This document shows positions 1-6,918 of a stretch of 7,034 bases of DNA, in pieces. Source of the stretch: an uncultured Woeseiaceae bacterium (GTDB taxonomy: Bacteria; Pseudomonadota; Gammaproteobacteria; Steroidobacterales; Woeseiaceae); assembly GCA_945787435.1 (NCBI GenBank), contig CALZHX010000336.1:1-7034 (forward strand), in the 5' to 3' direction. The position numbers and the translations under genes are program-made. Within the stretch, counting starts at the first letter, position 1. Every line of letters starts with the position of its first letter. A model generated the notes under the pieces. That model was not told the DNA's origin. It made no database searches and saw only the letters and a program-made list of their open reading frames with translations.

Positions 1-361
1 AATGAATGTGATTCGCATCCGCCGGTATGGGCAGTCCGGCATCAGGCACCCCGGTATCGACCAGCAGGTGGTGATGGCCTGAGTGGGACTCGTTCACGCC
101 GGCCGCCACGACGCTCATGCCCTCGATACCGAACTCGATAGCGACGGGATTCGATAGGGTGTCGCCGTCAACAGGACTTATGAAAAATACCCGCGCGCCT
201 TGCGGAGACGCGGTGCGCGGCATTGCCATAGGTTCGCTTACAGCCGCATCGGCTGCGGGTTCTTCAGCGGCGACCGGCTCGGCGTCCCGCTGCCCACAAG
301 CGACAAGCATCAACAATGTGGCTGCCGAGACGGCCAGCGGGATGAAATTTCTTCTTGTCAT
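1..361 (-). CDS. DUF4399 domain lipoprotein (3' end outside the window)
   Basis: 120 codons are visible from the ATG at 361-359, and the frame is still open at the left edge. Residues 1-22 form a lipoprotein signal: MTRRN, then a hydrophobic stretch, then the lipobox LVAC with Cys22 as the lipidation site. A low-complexity Ala/Glu/Pro linker follows (about 24-55). The folded domain begins near GARVFFISPVDGDTLSNPV (56-73) and contains the histidine-rich SGHHHLLVDT (94-103) and IPADANHIH (112-120), the hallmark segments of DUF4399. The function of the family is not established; the clustered histidines (93, 96-98, 118, 120) suggest metal binding, which is inference. Residue Asp23 of classical inner-membrane retention is absent (Gly23), so outer-membrane sorting is possible. 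AAGGGAG at 375-369, 7 bases upstream, supports this start. The gene follows the DUF3667 gene by 34 bases and is probably cotranscribed with it. Confidence 0.85.
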   Translation of the reverse strand, partial: MTRRNFIPLAVSAATLLMLVACGQRDAEPVAAEEPAADAAVSEPMAMPRTASPQGARVFFISPVDGDTLSNPVAIEFGIEGMSVVAAGVNESHSGHHHLLVDTGVPDAGLPIPADANHIH

Positions 362-395
362 CGAGCGGCTCCCTTCTGTGGCGCTAACGCCTAGC

Positions 396-1736
396 CTATA
401 TGGAGAATGCGGCAATCGCCAGAGCGCCGAGCATCGTAAACGCAAAGCCCATAGAGTACGCGGTAACCAGTGCGATGTACTTCAGGAACGTAATGATGCG
501 CCCCTGGCCGTAGACGCGCCGCATTGCAACGAACAGGTAGATCGCTATGTAGAATGACGTAACGACGATCGCAAGTATTGCGATTTCCTCAGGGATGCTG
601 ATCATTTCGGAGAGACCATAGAACAGGATCTGCAGCGTCAGAATCAGGAAGAAAAAGGCGTGGAAATGCACGAAGAACAACAGGTGTTCAACGTAGTAGC
701 GCTTGGACAGCGGGTACAGCGCCTTGAGCACAAAGGCCATAAGCGGCAGCAGTACGATCAGCGCAGCCGGGATATTGTCGACCAGGTTGTCCTTGAGCAT
801 CTGGCCGTTATCGAGTCGCGTGCGCTCGCAAACGCGCTGTAAGCGTTCCACAGTCAGCCGTCGAGACAACCAGGCTGGCAATTCCTCGAGGTCGCTTGCG
901 TCGACATTGCACGCTTCATCCTCCCCGACGTAGTCCTCATCGAGCGTTAAGCGAAAGCCGTTCTCGTCAATTTGCAGGTTTCCGGACAGGTCCTCATCGA
1001 TGTCGATGCCCTGCTCGTCGAGTTCAACAACGACCTCCTGAACTTGCTCGGCCGCCTCTTCCTCCGCAACAGGCGCCGGTTCTGGCTCGAACAACAAGCC
1101 CAGTTCTTCCTGCGGATCGAAGAAAGCAATGACAAAAAACAGCAGGCTGAGCACAAGGTACATGCGAAACGGAGGCATGTAGCGGGCGCGGCGTCCCTGC
1201 AGATAGTCATGGGTGAGGCGGCCGGGACGAATCATGAGCGGAACCAGTGTCTGCCAGAGCCGCGAGTCAAGTTCGAACAGATCGCCGAACGCGTCCGAAA
1301 TCAGCTCCCAGAGGCTGATCAGGCGGCTACGCGAGCGCTGACCGCAGGTGCCGCAATATTGTCCGCGGAGTCTTGCGCCGCAATTGAGGCAATTCGGCGA
1401 TGCCTCCGGCAGCAGTTCCGTAAGCTGATCTTCGCGAAGGACGCGTGAGTGAACCTCTACCAGCTCGCCGAACTCAGCGGCCAGCTGGGCCTCGAGCTCG
1501 CTGCCGGGACCGTCGATGAAGTCATCGAGGACATCGTCACCGGTCAGGTTGTGCAGGCAAACACGGCGCAGGCGGCCCTGGTCGTCGTTGTCCCTGGCGA
1601 ATATCGTGCAGTCGGCGACGGCAGGGTCGAGCAACACGCGGCGCGCGTGTTCTTCGATCCGGTGTTCGCATTCATCAGCAATATCCGGCGCTACGAAGAA
1701 ATTGACTTCATAGATGGGTCCGGAATGGCTTGTCAT
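396..1736 (-). CDS. DUF4286 / zinc-ribbon / DUF3667 multi-pass membrane protein
   Basis: This is a 446-residue protein of unknown function. Residues about 7-103 (IYEVNFFVAPDIADE onward) resemble DUF4286, a small ferredoxin-like alpha/beta domain. A four-cysteine zinc ribbon follows, Cys116-x2-Cys119 and Cys128-x2-Cys131 (NCGARLRGQYCGTCGQ), leading into the DUF3667 segment with DSRLWQTLVPLMIRPG and YMPPFRMYL. Predicted membrane helices lie near 189-206, 322-341, 351-375, 384-404 and 417-443. Basic residues before helix 1 and after helices 2 and 4 place the N-terminal domains in the cytoplasm. Residues 207-287, predicted periplasmic, hold about 29 Asp/Glu against one basic residue. Helix 3 starts with a conserved-looking His351-x5-His357-x-His359. 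The ATG lies 3 bases after the fadE stop with no Shine-Dalgarno sequence, so expression probably depends on translational coupling. The family match is confident from the motifs; the biochemical role is unknown. Confidence 0.88.
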   Translation of the reverse strand: MTSHSGPIYEVNFFVAPDIADECEHRIEEHARRVLLDPAVADCTIFARDNDDQGRLRRVCLHNLTGDDVLDDFIDGPGSELEAQLAAEFGELVEVHSRVLREDQLTELLPEASPNCLNCGARLRGQYCGTCGQRSRSRLISLWELISDAFGDLFELDSRLWQTLVPLMIRPGRLTHDYLQGRRARYMPPFRMYLVLSLLFFVIAFFDPQEELGLLFEPEPAPVAEEEAAEQVQEVVVELDEQGIDIDEDLSGNLQIDENGFRLTLDEDYVGEDEACNVDASDLEELPAWLSRRLTVERLQRVCERTRLDNGQMLKDNLVDNIPAALIVLLPLMAFVLKALYPLSKRYYVEHLLFFVHFHAFFFLILTLQILFYGLSEMISIPEEIAILAIVVTSFYIAIYLFVAMRRVYGQGRIITFLKYIALVTAYSMGFAFTMLGALAIAAFSI

Positions 1737-1739
1737 AGG

Positions 1740-4298
1740 CTAGTCGGTTTTTTTGCGGGTCTTTTTCGACGCTTTCTTGCGCTGGACTTTCTTTTTCGTT
1801 GCCTTTTTAGGGCGTGCCGTTTCCTGCGACACGTCCAATGGCTGCGCTTCCTGGCTCGTCGGTCGGCCAAGCTCCCCGGGTCCAAAGTCGTCCACCGCGA
1901 GAAGCGCCCTCACCTTATCATGGTAATCACGCAACTCGGCCGCCTCTTTCTTGCTGACAACACCGGTACGTCCGGCTTCGTCAATCTGGTCACCCAGGTA
2001 CTCGGGCTTGATCAGGCCTTCTCGCTGCGCCTGCTTGAGGCGACGCTCCATCGGTGCGAACGTTTCTGACAGTTCGAGCGCCTCCTGCAGCAGGCCGAGC
2101 GGATTGCCCGGTTCAAGCGTCGTGTAAGCGTCACGACTAAGTCGCTCGCGTGCCTCGCCTGTGCGCGTCATCAATTCGACGACCTTGTGAGACAACTCAT
2201 CAGATGGTGCGGAATACGTCCTGCCACGCGGGAAAATAAACACACGCAGAAACGCAGCAACCCAACGATTCGGGAAGTTGCGCAGGAAAGCGTGCAGCGA
2301 TTCCTGGGCTTGGTACATCAGTGTGCGAATCGACCATTCGACAAGCGGCAGGTCTGTTGCGCGGCGGCCCTGGTCCTCGAAATGCTTGAGCACCGTTGAA
2401 GCCAGTGACATCGAGCTGAGTACGTCGCCGAGCCGGGCTGACATGAGTTCACGCTTCTTCAGCCCGCCGCCGAGCGTCAGCATCGCGAAGTCGGATGCGA
2501 GCGCGAAAGCCGCGCTGTAGCGGTTAATGTTCTGATAGTAACGGCGTGTCGGCGTGTTAAGAGGCACGCTACTGAACTTGGCGTGCGTCAGCGCAAGGAA
2601 AAACGACCTCGCGAGGTTACTGATTGCATAGCCAATATGCCCAAACAGCGCCTTGTCGAACCTGATCAGTCCGCGCTCGGCATCTTCGTCGCCGGCTGCA
2701 TGCATCTCCGGTAGTACGAACGGATGGCAACGAATGGCGCCCTGACCGTAAATGATGAGGCTGCGAGTCAAAATATTCGCGCCCTCAACCGTGATCGAGA
2801 TTGGCGTCGCCATATAAGGGCGGCCGGCGTAATTGTTCGGGCCCATCATGACGGCTTTGCCACCATGCACGTCCATACAGTCGTTCGCGATCTTGCGGCC
2901 GAGTTCGGTGCAGTGGTACTTGAGGATAGCTGACGGCACGGCCGGTTTTTCGCCCTGGCTGATAGCCGCCGATGTTACGGACAGCGCAGCGTTGATGATG
3001 TAGGTGTTGCCACCGATTCGCGTCAGCGCTTCGCCAACACCCTCGAAGTTCGCGATCGAGGTGTTGAACTGTTTGCGAATGCGCGTGTAGGCGCCGGCCG
3101 CGTAGCTTGCGGTCTGGCCACCGCCGCAGGATGCCGCCGGCAGCGATATTGCGCGCCCGACCGACAGTAGCTCGACGAGCATTTTCCAGCCCTTGCCGGC
3201 CATGTCCTGGCCACCGATGATGCAGTCAAGTGGCAGGAATACGTCTTCGCCCGATGTCGGGCCGTTCTGGAATGGAATCGAAAGTGGATCGTGTCGCCGG
3301 CCAATTGTTACGCCGGCGGTATCGGTCGGAATCAGCGCCGCCGTAATGCCATAGTCTTCCTTGTCGCCAATCAGGCGATCGGGGTCACTGAGCTTGAAGG
3401 CAAGCCCGAGCACAGTTGCGACCGGCGCGAGCGTAATGTAACGCTTGTCCCAGTTGAGCTTGATGCCGGTGATTGTTTTGCCATTCCATTTGCCTTTGCA
3501 CACTACGCCGCTATCTACCAGTGCGGCAGCATCAGACCCTGCCTCGAGTGAGGTCAACGCGAAACACGGAATCTCTGTGCCCGCGGCGAGACCCGGGAGG
3601 TAGTGGTCCTTCTGTTCGTCGGTGCCGTAGTGCAGCAATAATTCGGCAGGACCGAGAGAGTTCGGCACACCGACTGTCGATCCGACGGTAGGACTGCGAC
3701 CGCCCAACTTGGTCAGCACTATCGCGCTGGCGTAGGGGGAGAACTCGAGTCCGCCGTATTTCTTCGGAATGATCATCGCGAAGAAGCGATGCTCGATGAT
3801 GAACTCCCAGACGTTCTTCGGTATGTCCGCGAGCTCGTGGCATATCTGCCAATCATCGATCATGCGACAGAGTTCTTCGCATGGGCCGTCAATAAAGGCC
3901 TGCTCTTCCACGGACAACTCGGGTGCCGGGAATTTCATGAGCTGTTCCCAATCGGGCATCCCCGAAAACAGCTCGCCGTCCCACCAGACGTTGCCGGCCT
4001 CGAGCGCTTCGCGTTCAGTATCAGACATCGACGGCAGCATCTTGCGGTAGACGTCCAGCAGCGGTCGCGTAATTTTCTCGCGCCGCAGTTCGACGAGGTT
4101 CGGAATGATCATCAGACCGAAAAGTGCCCAGAGCAGCAGTAGCCAAAGCCACCAGCCGTTGCCGAAAATAGTGTAGGCGAGCAGAGCCAGACCCGTCGCA
4201 ATCGTCGACGTGCGCAGGTCAATGCGCTGATAGGCGAGAAAAATGCCGCCGCCGACAAACAGCAGCAACCACGAAAAGCTAATTAGAAAACTGTACAA
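1740..4298 (-). CDS. fadE: FadE-type membrane-associated acyl-CoA dehydrogenase
   Basis: The protein catalyses the FAD-dependent first dehydrogenation of acyl-CoA to trans-2-enoyl-CoA in beta-oxidation. It has 852 residues against 814 in E. coli FadE. Hydrophobic residues 3-22 and about 33-66 anchor it in the membrane. The catalytic region follows, with HELADIPKNVWEFIIEHRFF (154-173), VGVPNSLGPAELLLHYGTDE (209-228), CFALTSLEAGSDA (245-257), NWDKRYITLAPVATVLGLAF (282-301) and ITVEGANILTR (502-512). Glu505 occupies the place of the catalytic base of acyl-CoA dehydrogenases. The FadE-specific C-terminal domain (DUF1974) includes FDKALFGHIGY, RRYYQNINR, LGDVLSS and NFPNR. The start is TTG: an in-frame TGA lies four codons upstream, the first internal Met is residue 63 (after the anchor), and GAGGA sits 6 bases before the TTG. 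Residues 829-852 form a lysine-rich tail with 14 Lys/Arg in 24, which is absent from E. coli FadE. The gene lies 79 bases behind mdh and is coupled to the DUF3667 gene. Confidence 0.97.
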   Translation of the reverse strand: MYSFLISFSWLLLFVGGGIFLAYQRIDLRTSTIATGLALLAYTIFGNGWWLWLLLLWALFGLMIIPNLVELRREKITRPLLDVYRKMLPSMSDTEREALEAGNVWWDGELFSGMPDWEQLMKFPAPELSVEEQAFIDGPCEELCRMIDDWQICHELADIPKNVWEFIIEHRFFAMIIPKKYGGLEFSPYASAIVLTKLGGRSPTVGSTVGVPNSLGPAELLLHYGTDEQKDHYLPGLAAGTEIPCFALTSLEAGSDAAALVDSGVVCKGKWNGKTITGIKLNWDKRYITLAPVATVLGLAFKLSDPDRLIGDKEDYGITAALIPTDTAGVTIGRRHDPLSIPFQNGPTSGEDVFLPLDCIIGGQDMAGKGWKMLVELLSVGRAISLPAASCGGGQTASYAAGAYTRIRKQFNTSIANFEGVGEALTRIGGNTYIINAALSVTSAAISQGEKPAVPSAILKYHCTELGRKIANDCMDVHGGKAVMMGPNNYAGRPYMATPISITVEGANILTRSLIIYGQGAIRCHPFVLPEMHAAGDEDAERGLIRFDKALFGHIGYAISNLARSFFLALTHAKFSSVPLNTPTRRYYQNINRYSAAFALASDFAMLTLGGGLKKRELMSARLGDVLSSMSLASTVLKHFEDQGRRATDLPLVEWSIRTLMYQAQESLHAFLRNFPNRWVAAFLRVFIFPRGRTYSAPSDELSHKVVELMTRTGEARERLSRDAYTTLEPGNPLGLLQEALELSETFAPMERRLKQAQREGLIKPEYLGDQIDEAGRTGVVSKKEAAELRDYHDKVRALLAVDDFGPGELGRPTSQEAQPLDVSQETARPKKATKKKVQRKKASKKTRKKTD

Positions 4299-4377
4299 AA
4301 CGATTCCTCAGGGCAGGTCAAAGCGTGTCACCAAACCCTATCACCGAGGCGCAGGGCCTGCCATGTCCGACATCACG
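4299..4377 (-). other. mdh-fadE intergenic spacer
   Basis: These 79 bases separate the mdh stop from the fadE start. I see no T-tract behind a stable hairpin, so no intrinsic terminator, and no convincing -35/-10 pair. There is a short inverted repeat, GCAGG-C-CCTGC (4351-4361), and a distant GGCAGG/CCTGCC pair that could close a weak stem. No PsrA-like (GAAAC-N4-GTTTC) or E. coli FadR-like site is evident. Cotranscription of fadE with mdh is therefore plausible but not shown. Confidence 0.5.
4305..4309 (-). promoter_or_regulatory. Ribosome binding site that fixes the fadE TTG start
   Basis: On the minus strand this reads GAGGA, 6 bases before the TTG at 4298-4296. With the in-frame TGA just upstream and no ATG before codon 63, it decides in favour of the rare TTG start. 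Confidence 0.75.
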
Positions 4378-5355
4378 TCAAAGCAATTCTTCGATCGCCG
4401 CGCGCTCTTCCCGAAGTTCGGCCTCGGTTGCCGCCATGCGTTCGCGGCTGAAGTCGCTGACTTCGAGGCCTTGTACGATCTCGTAATTGCCACCACTGCA
4501 TCGTACCGGGTAGGAATAGACGATGCCGGGCTCGATGCCATAACTGCCATCGGCCGGGATACCCATGCTCACCCAGTCGTCATCCGGTGTGCCGAGTGCC
4601 CAGTCACGCATGTGATCGATAGCGGCCGACGCAGCCGAGGCGGCCGATGATGCGCCGCGCGCCGCAATGATCGCCGCGCCACGTTGCTGCACGAGGGGTA
4701 TGAATTCATCGCTCAGCCATGCCTCGTCAACGAGTTCACTCGCGGCCTGTCCTTTGACCTCGGCGTGGAAGATATCGGGATACTGGGTTGCGGAGTGGTT
4801 GCCCCAGACAGCCATGCGCCGAACGTCACTCGCGTGGCTGCCCGTTTTGTGCGCCAGCTGCGCCTTCGAACGATTGTGATCGAGGCGCATCATCGCCGTG
4901 AAATTGGCCGGGTTGATGTCGGGTGCGTTGCTCTGCGTGATCAGGGCATTCGTGTTTGCCGGGTTGCCCACAACGAGTACGCGAATGTCGCGGCTTGCAT
5001 GCTCGTTTATCGATTTCCCCTGGACCGAGAAGATTGCCGCATTCGCCTCCAGCAAGTCCTTGCGCTCCATGCCAGGTCCGCGCGGCCGTGCGCCGACCAG
5101 CAATGCGTAGTCGCTATCTTTGAAGGCAACATCCGGATCGTCTGTTGCGACAACACCCGCAAGCGTCGCAAATGCGCAGTCGTCGAGCTCCATGACAACG
5201 CCGTTCAGCGCTGGCAACGCCGGAGGAATTTCGAGCAGTTGCAAAATAACCGGCTGATCCGATCCAAACATCTGGCCGGACGCGATACGAAAGGCAAGTT
5301 GATAACCGATTTGGCCGGCTGCGCCGGTAATTGTGACTCGTACAGGTGACTTCAT
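4378..5355 (-). CDS. mdh: Malate dehydrogenase (NAD-dependent, type 2)
   Basis: The enzyme interconverts (S)-malate and oxaloacetate with NAD+ in the TCA cycle, in the cytoplasm. From the ATG at 5355 it has 325 residues, the usual length. The N-terminus carries the dinucleotide-binding loop TGAAGQIGY (10-18). Glu42 in QLLEIPPAL ends the second strand, which favours NAD over NADP. Substrate arginines are Arg92 and Arg98 in GARPRGPGMERKD, with a third, Arg162, in RLDHNRSKAQ. The catalytic pair is Asp159 and His187 (VWGNHSATQYPD). VVGNPANTNALI and the Ala/Ser-rich ARGASSAASAA are typical of the LLEI-type cytosolic-like MDH. The frame is open back to an ATG at 5412, adding 19 residues, but that start is rejected: AGGA lies 7 bases before 5355, the conserved strand begins right after it, and the likely promoter -10 overlaps the upstream extension. 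Confidence 0.97.
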   Translation of the reverse strand: MKSPVRVTITGAAGQIGYQLAFRIASGQMFGSDQPVILQLLEIPPALPALNGVVMELDDCAFATLAGVVATDDPDVAFKDSDYALLVGARPRGPGMERKDLLEANAAIFSVQGKSINEHASRDIRVLVVGNPANTNALITQSNAPDINPANFTAMMRLDHNRSKAQLAHKTGSHASDVRRMAVWGNHSATQYPDIFHAEVKGQAASELVDEAWLSDEFIPLVQQRGAAIIAARGASSAASAASAAIDHMRDWALGTPDDDWVSMGIPADGSYGIEPGIVYSYPVRCSGGNYEIVQGLEVSDFSRERMAATEAELREERAAIEELL

Positions 5356-5362
5356 CTTGGTG

Positions 5363-5366
5363 TCCT
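5363..5366 (-). promoter_or_regulatory. Ribosome binding site deciding the mdh start
   Basis: AGGA on the minus strand lies 7 bases before the ATG at 5355-5353. It favours this start over the in-frame ATG 57 bases upstream. Confidence 0.65.
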
Positions 5367-5397
5367 GAGTGTGCGTTGAAGAAGCGTTATGGGCGGG

Positions 5398-5417
5398 CGG
5401 CGATTTTAGCATCGCCG
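5398..5417. repeat. Inverted repeat overlapping the mdh -10
   Basis: Arms CGGCGAT and ATCGCCG, 7 bp each, flank a 6-base centre. The repeat spans the whole proposed -10 element. It has no following T-run on the minus strand, so it is not an intrinsic terminator for the anti-sigma gene. It could be a protein-binding site, or chance in GC-rich DNA. Confidence 0.35.
5403..5411 (-). promoter_or_regulatory. Probable mdh promoter, extended -10
   Basis: The minus strand reads TGCTAAAAT, an extended -10 (TGnTAnAAT-like). A weak -35 candidate, GTGATG (5431-5426), lies 18 bases upstream. Transcription would start near 5396, giving a leader of about 40 bases before the mdh ATG. This was read by eye; the extended TG motif compensates for the poor -35. 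Confidence 0.5.
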
Positions 5418-5448
5418 GCGCCGCGCATCACTCGTTACATACCGAAAC

Positions 5449-6231
5449 TCAGCGGAGTTCGAAGTCGGGGAAGGCCTTTGCGAGCATGGCCCGCTGTTCG
5501 CGGGCCGCATCATCCCTGCCGGCGTCTTCCAGGGCGATGATGCACTCAAACCAGGTCTGCGGTGTCGCGACCGCGTCTTCGTCGCAATCCGCGGCAGGGG
5601 CGCTGATTGCAGCAGCCGATGCCAGTGAGCGACCGGTTGCGAATTCTTGTTCCACATCAGCGGAGACAGCTGGTGATGGCTGATCGTTGTTGCCAACCCG
5701 CACCCGGGCCATTTCTCCTGCTTGTCGCAGCATGTCCTCGTTCTTGGTCTTGAATTCCGCGCTATCCGACAAGAGGTCGGCACGTTCCCGCGCGGCCGGT
5801 TGCTGCAGTGCAAATTCCTGCTCTGCGATAGCCGTGGCTTTCTGGCGCATATCATTGCTTTGCTTTTTCGTCAGTTCGCTGGCGGGGACCAGGGACTCGG
5901 CGAGCGAATCCGATGGCCCATCTTCCTTCGCGTCTGTCTCGGGCGCCTGGACTTCGAGCGTGTCGCTGGTTTCATCAAATGACATGACGTCAGGCGATGG
6001 CGTATCGGCCACCTCGAGAACGATCGCAACCGAGAGCATCACGGTTGCGGCCCAGGCCATTGGGCGTGTCCAGGCAATAAGTCGTGAATAACGCGGACGC
6101 GCTTCTTTTACAGCGGCCCTGAGTATTGTCTGGTCGAGATACTCGGGCGCCCGTTCATCTGCGAGATCGCGATAAGCCTGACTCACGAGAGCGTCTGCGC
6201 TCGCGTCGGATTGTTTGCGCTCTTCGTTCAT
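5449..6231 (-). CDS. Putative membrane-anchored anti-sigma factor
   Basis: This is a 260-residue single-pass protein, assigned mainly from context and architecture. The cytoplasmic N-terminus (1-55) carries LVSQAYRDLADERAPEYLDQTILRAA, the short helical segment seen in anti-sigma-like partners of ECF sigma factors. One membrane helix follows (about 57-74, PMAWAATVMLSVAIVLEVA). The periplasmic part is acidic and low in complexity up to about 120, then helical and rich in Gln/Glu/Ala (about 120-175, possible coiled coil). It ends in TPQTWFECIIALEDAGRDDA and FPDFELR, a small TPR-like closing motif. There is no HxxxCxxC zinc motif; the only cysteines are 216 and 230. The ATG overlaps the sigma-gene stop (ATGA, 6231-6228), with GAGGA 4 bases upstream, indicating translational coupling. 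It presumably holds the upstream sigma factor at the membrane until a signal arrives; the signal is unknown. Confidence 0.75.
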   Translation of the reverse strand: MNEERKQSDASADALVSQAYRDLADERAPEYLDQTILRAAVKEARPRYSRLIAWTRPMAWAATVMLSVAIVLEVADTPSPDVMSFDETSDTLEVQAPETDAKEDGPSDSLAESLVPASELTKKQSNDMRQKATAIAEQEFALQQPAARERADLLSDSAEFKTKNEDMLRQAGEMARVRVGNNDQPSPAVSADVEQEFATGRSLASAAAISAPAADCDEDAVATPQTWFECIIALEDAGRDDAAREQRAMLAKAFPDFELR

Positions 6232-6863
6232 GATGTCCTCACTGGCTCGTCGATTGCCGCCCGCAGCTTGTTCACGGCGTAGCGCAATCGACTTTTTGCT
6301 GTTTCGCGGTTGCTGTCGGTAACGGAGGCGATCTGGTCGAGGCTGAGGCCGGCTTCCTCACTCAACAGGAATACATCCCGCTGCTCCGCCGGTAAATCCT
6401 GTAGTGCCGCTTCGAGACGGCGCCTGGCGAGGCTGCGTTCGGTTTCGACTTCCGGCAGGTCGGCCGGGTCCGGCTGGCTGTCAGGCTCGACGGCCGCGGT
6501 CTGTGTGTGGCGCTTGTTGCGCCGGATGTGATCAATGAAGCAGTTGTGCGCGACGCGATACAGGAAGGTCGAAAATTTAGCGGTCGGACGGTAACTGTCG
6601 CGTGCCTTGACGATCTTGCCCCAGGCATCCTGAAAAACATCCTCGGCGGTATCGCGATGTTGGCACAGGCGCAACAAATAGCGAAAAACAGCATCATTGT
6701 GTCGCCGATAGAGAACCTCAAAGGCCGCGACGTCGCCGTCGCGGTAGCGCAGCATCAAGGCGCTGTCTTCAGGCATATTGTCCATGGGACGAGCATAGGC
6801 GAGCTCCGCCGTTCGGGAAAGCGCCAGTTGTCCGTCCCTGATTGCCTGTGCGTTTGCTGCCAT
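6228..6863 (-). CDS. ECF-type RNA polymerase sigma factor (sigma-70 family)
   Basis: An alternative sigma factor with only regions 2 and 4. Using the 211-residue reading, region 2 spans about 47-118: AFEVLYRRHNDAVFRYLLRL, then the core-binding AEDVFQDAWGKIV, then FSTFLYRVAHNCFIDHIRRNKR for -10 recognition. A Pro/Asp/Glu-rich linker (123-142) follows. Region 4 spans about 148-204, with LQDLPAEQRDVFLL and the helix-turn-helix LSLDQIASVTDSNRETAKSRLR for the -35. The start is uncertain. The ATG at 6863 has GAAGG only 1 base before it, too close for a normal ribosome site. In-frame ATGs at 6785 and 6776 give proteins of 185 and 182 residues whose N-termini are closer to typical ECF factors, but they also lack a clear Shine-Dalgarno sequence. 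The longest frame is listed. The gene is coupled to the anti-sigma-like gene by a 4-base overlap. Its regulon is not visible here. Confidence 0.93.
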   Translation of the reverse strand: MAANAQAIRDGQLALSRTAELAYARPMDNMPEDSALMLRYRDGDVAAFEVLYRRHNDAVFRYLLRLCQHRDTAEDVFQDAWGKIVKARDSYRPTAKFSTFLYRVAHNCFIDHIRRNKRHTQTAAVEPDSQPDPADLPEVETERSLARRRLEAALQDLPAEQRDVFLLSEEAGLSLDQIASVTDSNRETAKSRLRYAVNKLRAAIDEPVRTS

Positions 6864-6918
6864 ACCTTCAATAAACGCGTGGCATCGCGGATTCGGTCTA
6901 GAAACCGGTGGAAAAAGC

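Noticed and set aside
1740..1812. Electrostatic pairing between the basic FadE tail and the acidic loop of the neighbouring DUF3667 protein.
   Set aside because: Positive-inside topology puts the acidic segment (residues 207-287) in the periplasm, while the FadE catalytic part and tail should be cytoplasmic, so they would be on opposite sides of the membrane.
1449..2069. A 206-codon plus-strand open frame opposite the end of fadE and the start of the DUF3667 gene.
   Set aside because: It is antisense to two genes with clear family motifs. Its hydrophobic, Leu/Val/Phe-rich sequence is explained by the complement of Lys/Glu/Asp codons.
4351..4361. GCAGG-C-CCTGC as a terminator after mdh.
   Set aside because: A one-base centre leaves only a 4-bp stem with a 3-base loop, and no T-run follows.
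4621..4660. Repetitive GCC-GAC/GCA-GCC tract in mdh as a DNA repeat.
   Set aside because: It encodes the Ala/Ser-rich ASSAASAASAA segment that is normal for this malate dehydrogenase type.
4684..5349. A 221-codon plus-strand open frame opposite mdh.
   Set aside because: It lies fully antisense to a gene with intact MDH catalytic motifs, has no recognisable domain, and is the type of long shadow frame expected in GC-rich coding DNA.
5356..5412. A 19-residue N-terminal extension of malate dehydrogenase starting at 5412.
   Set aside because: A proper ribosome site precedes 5355, the family starts with the first beta strand right there, and the extension overlaps the likely -10 element.
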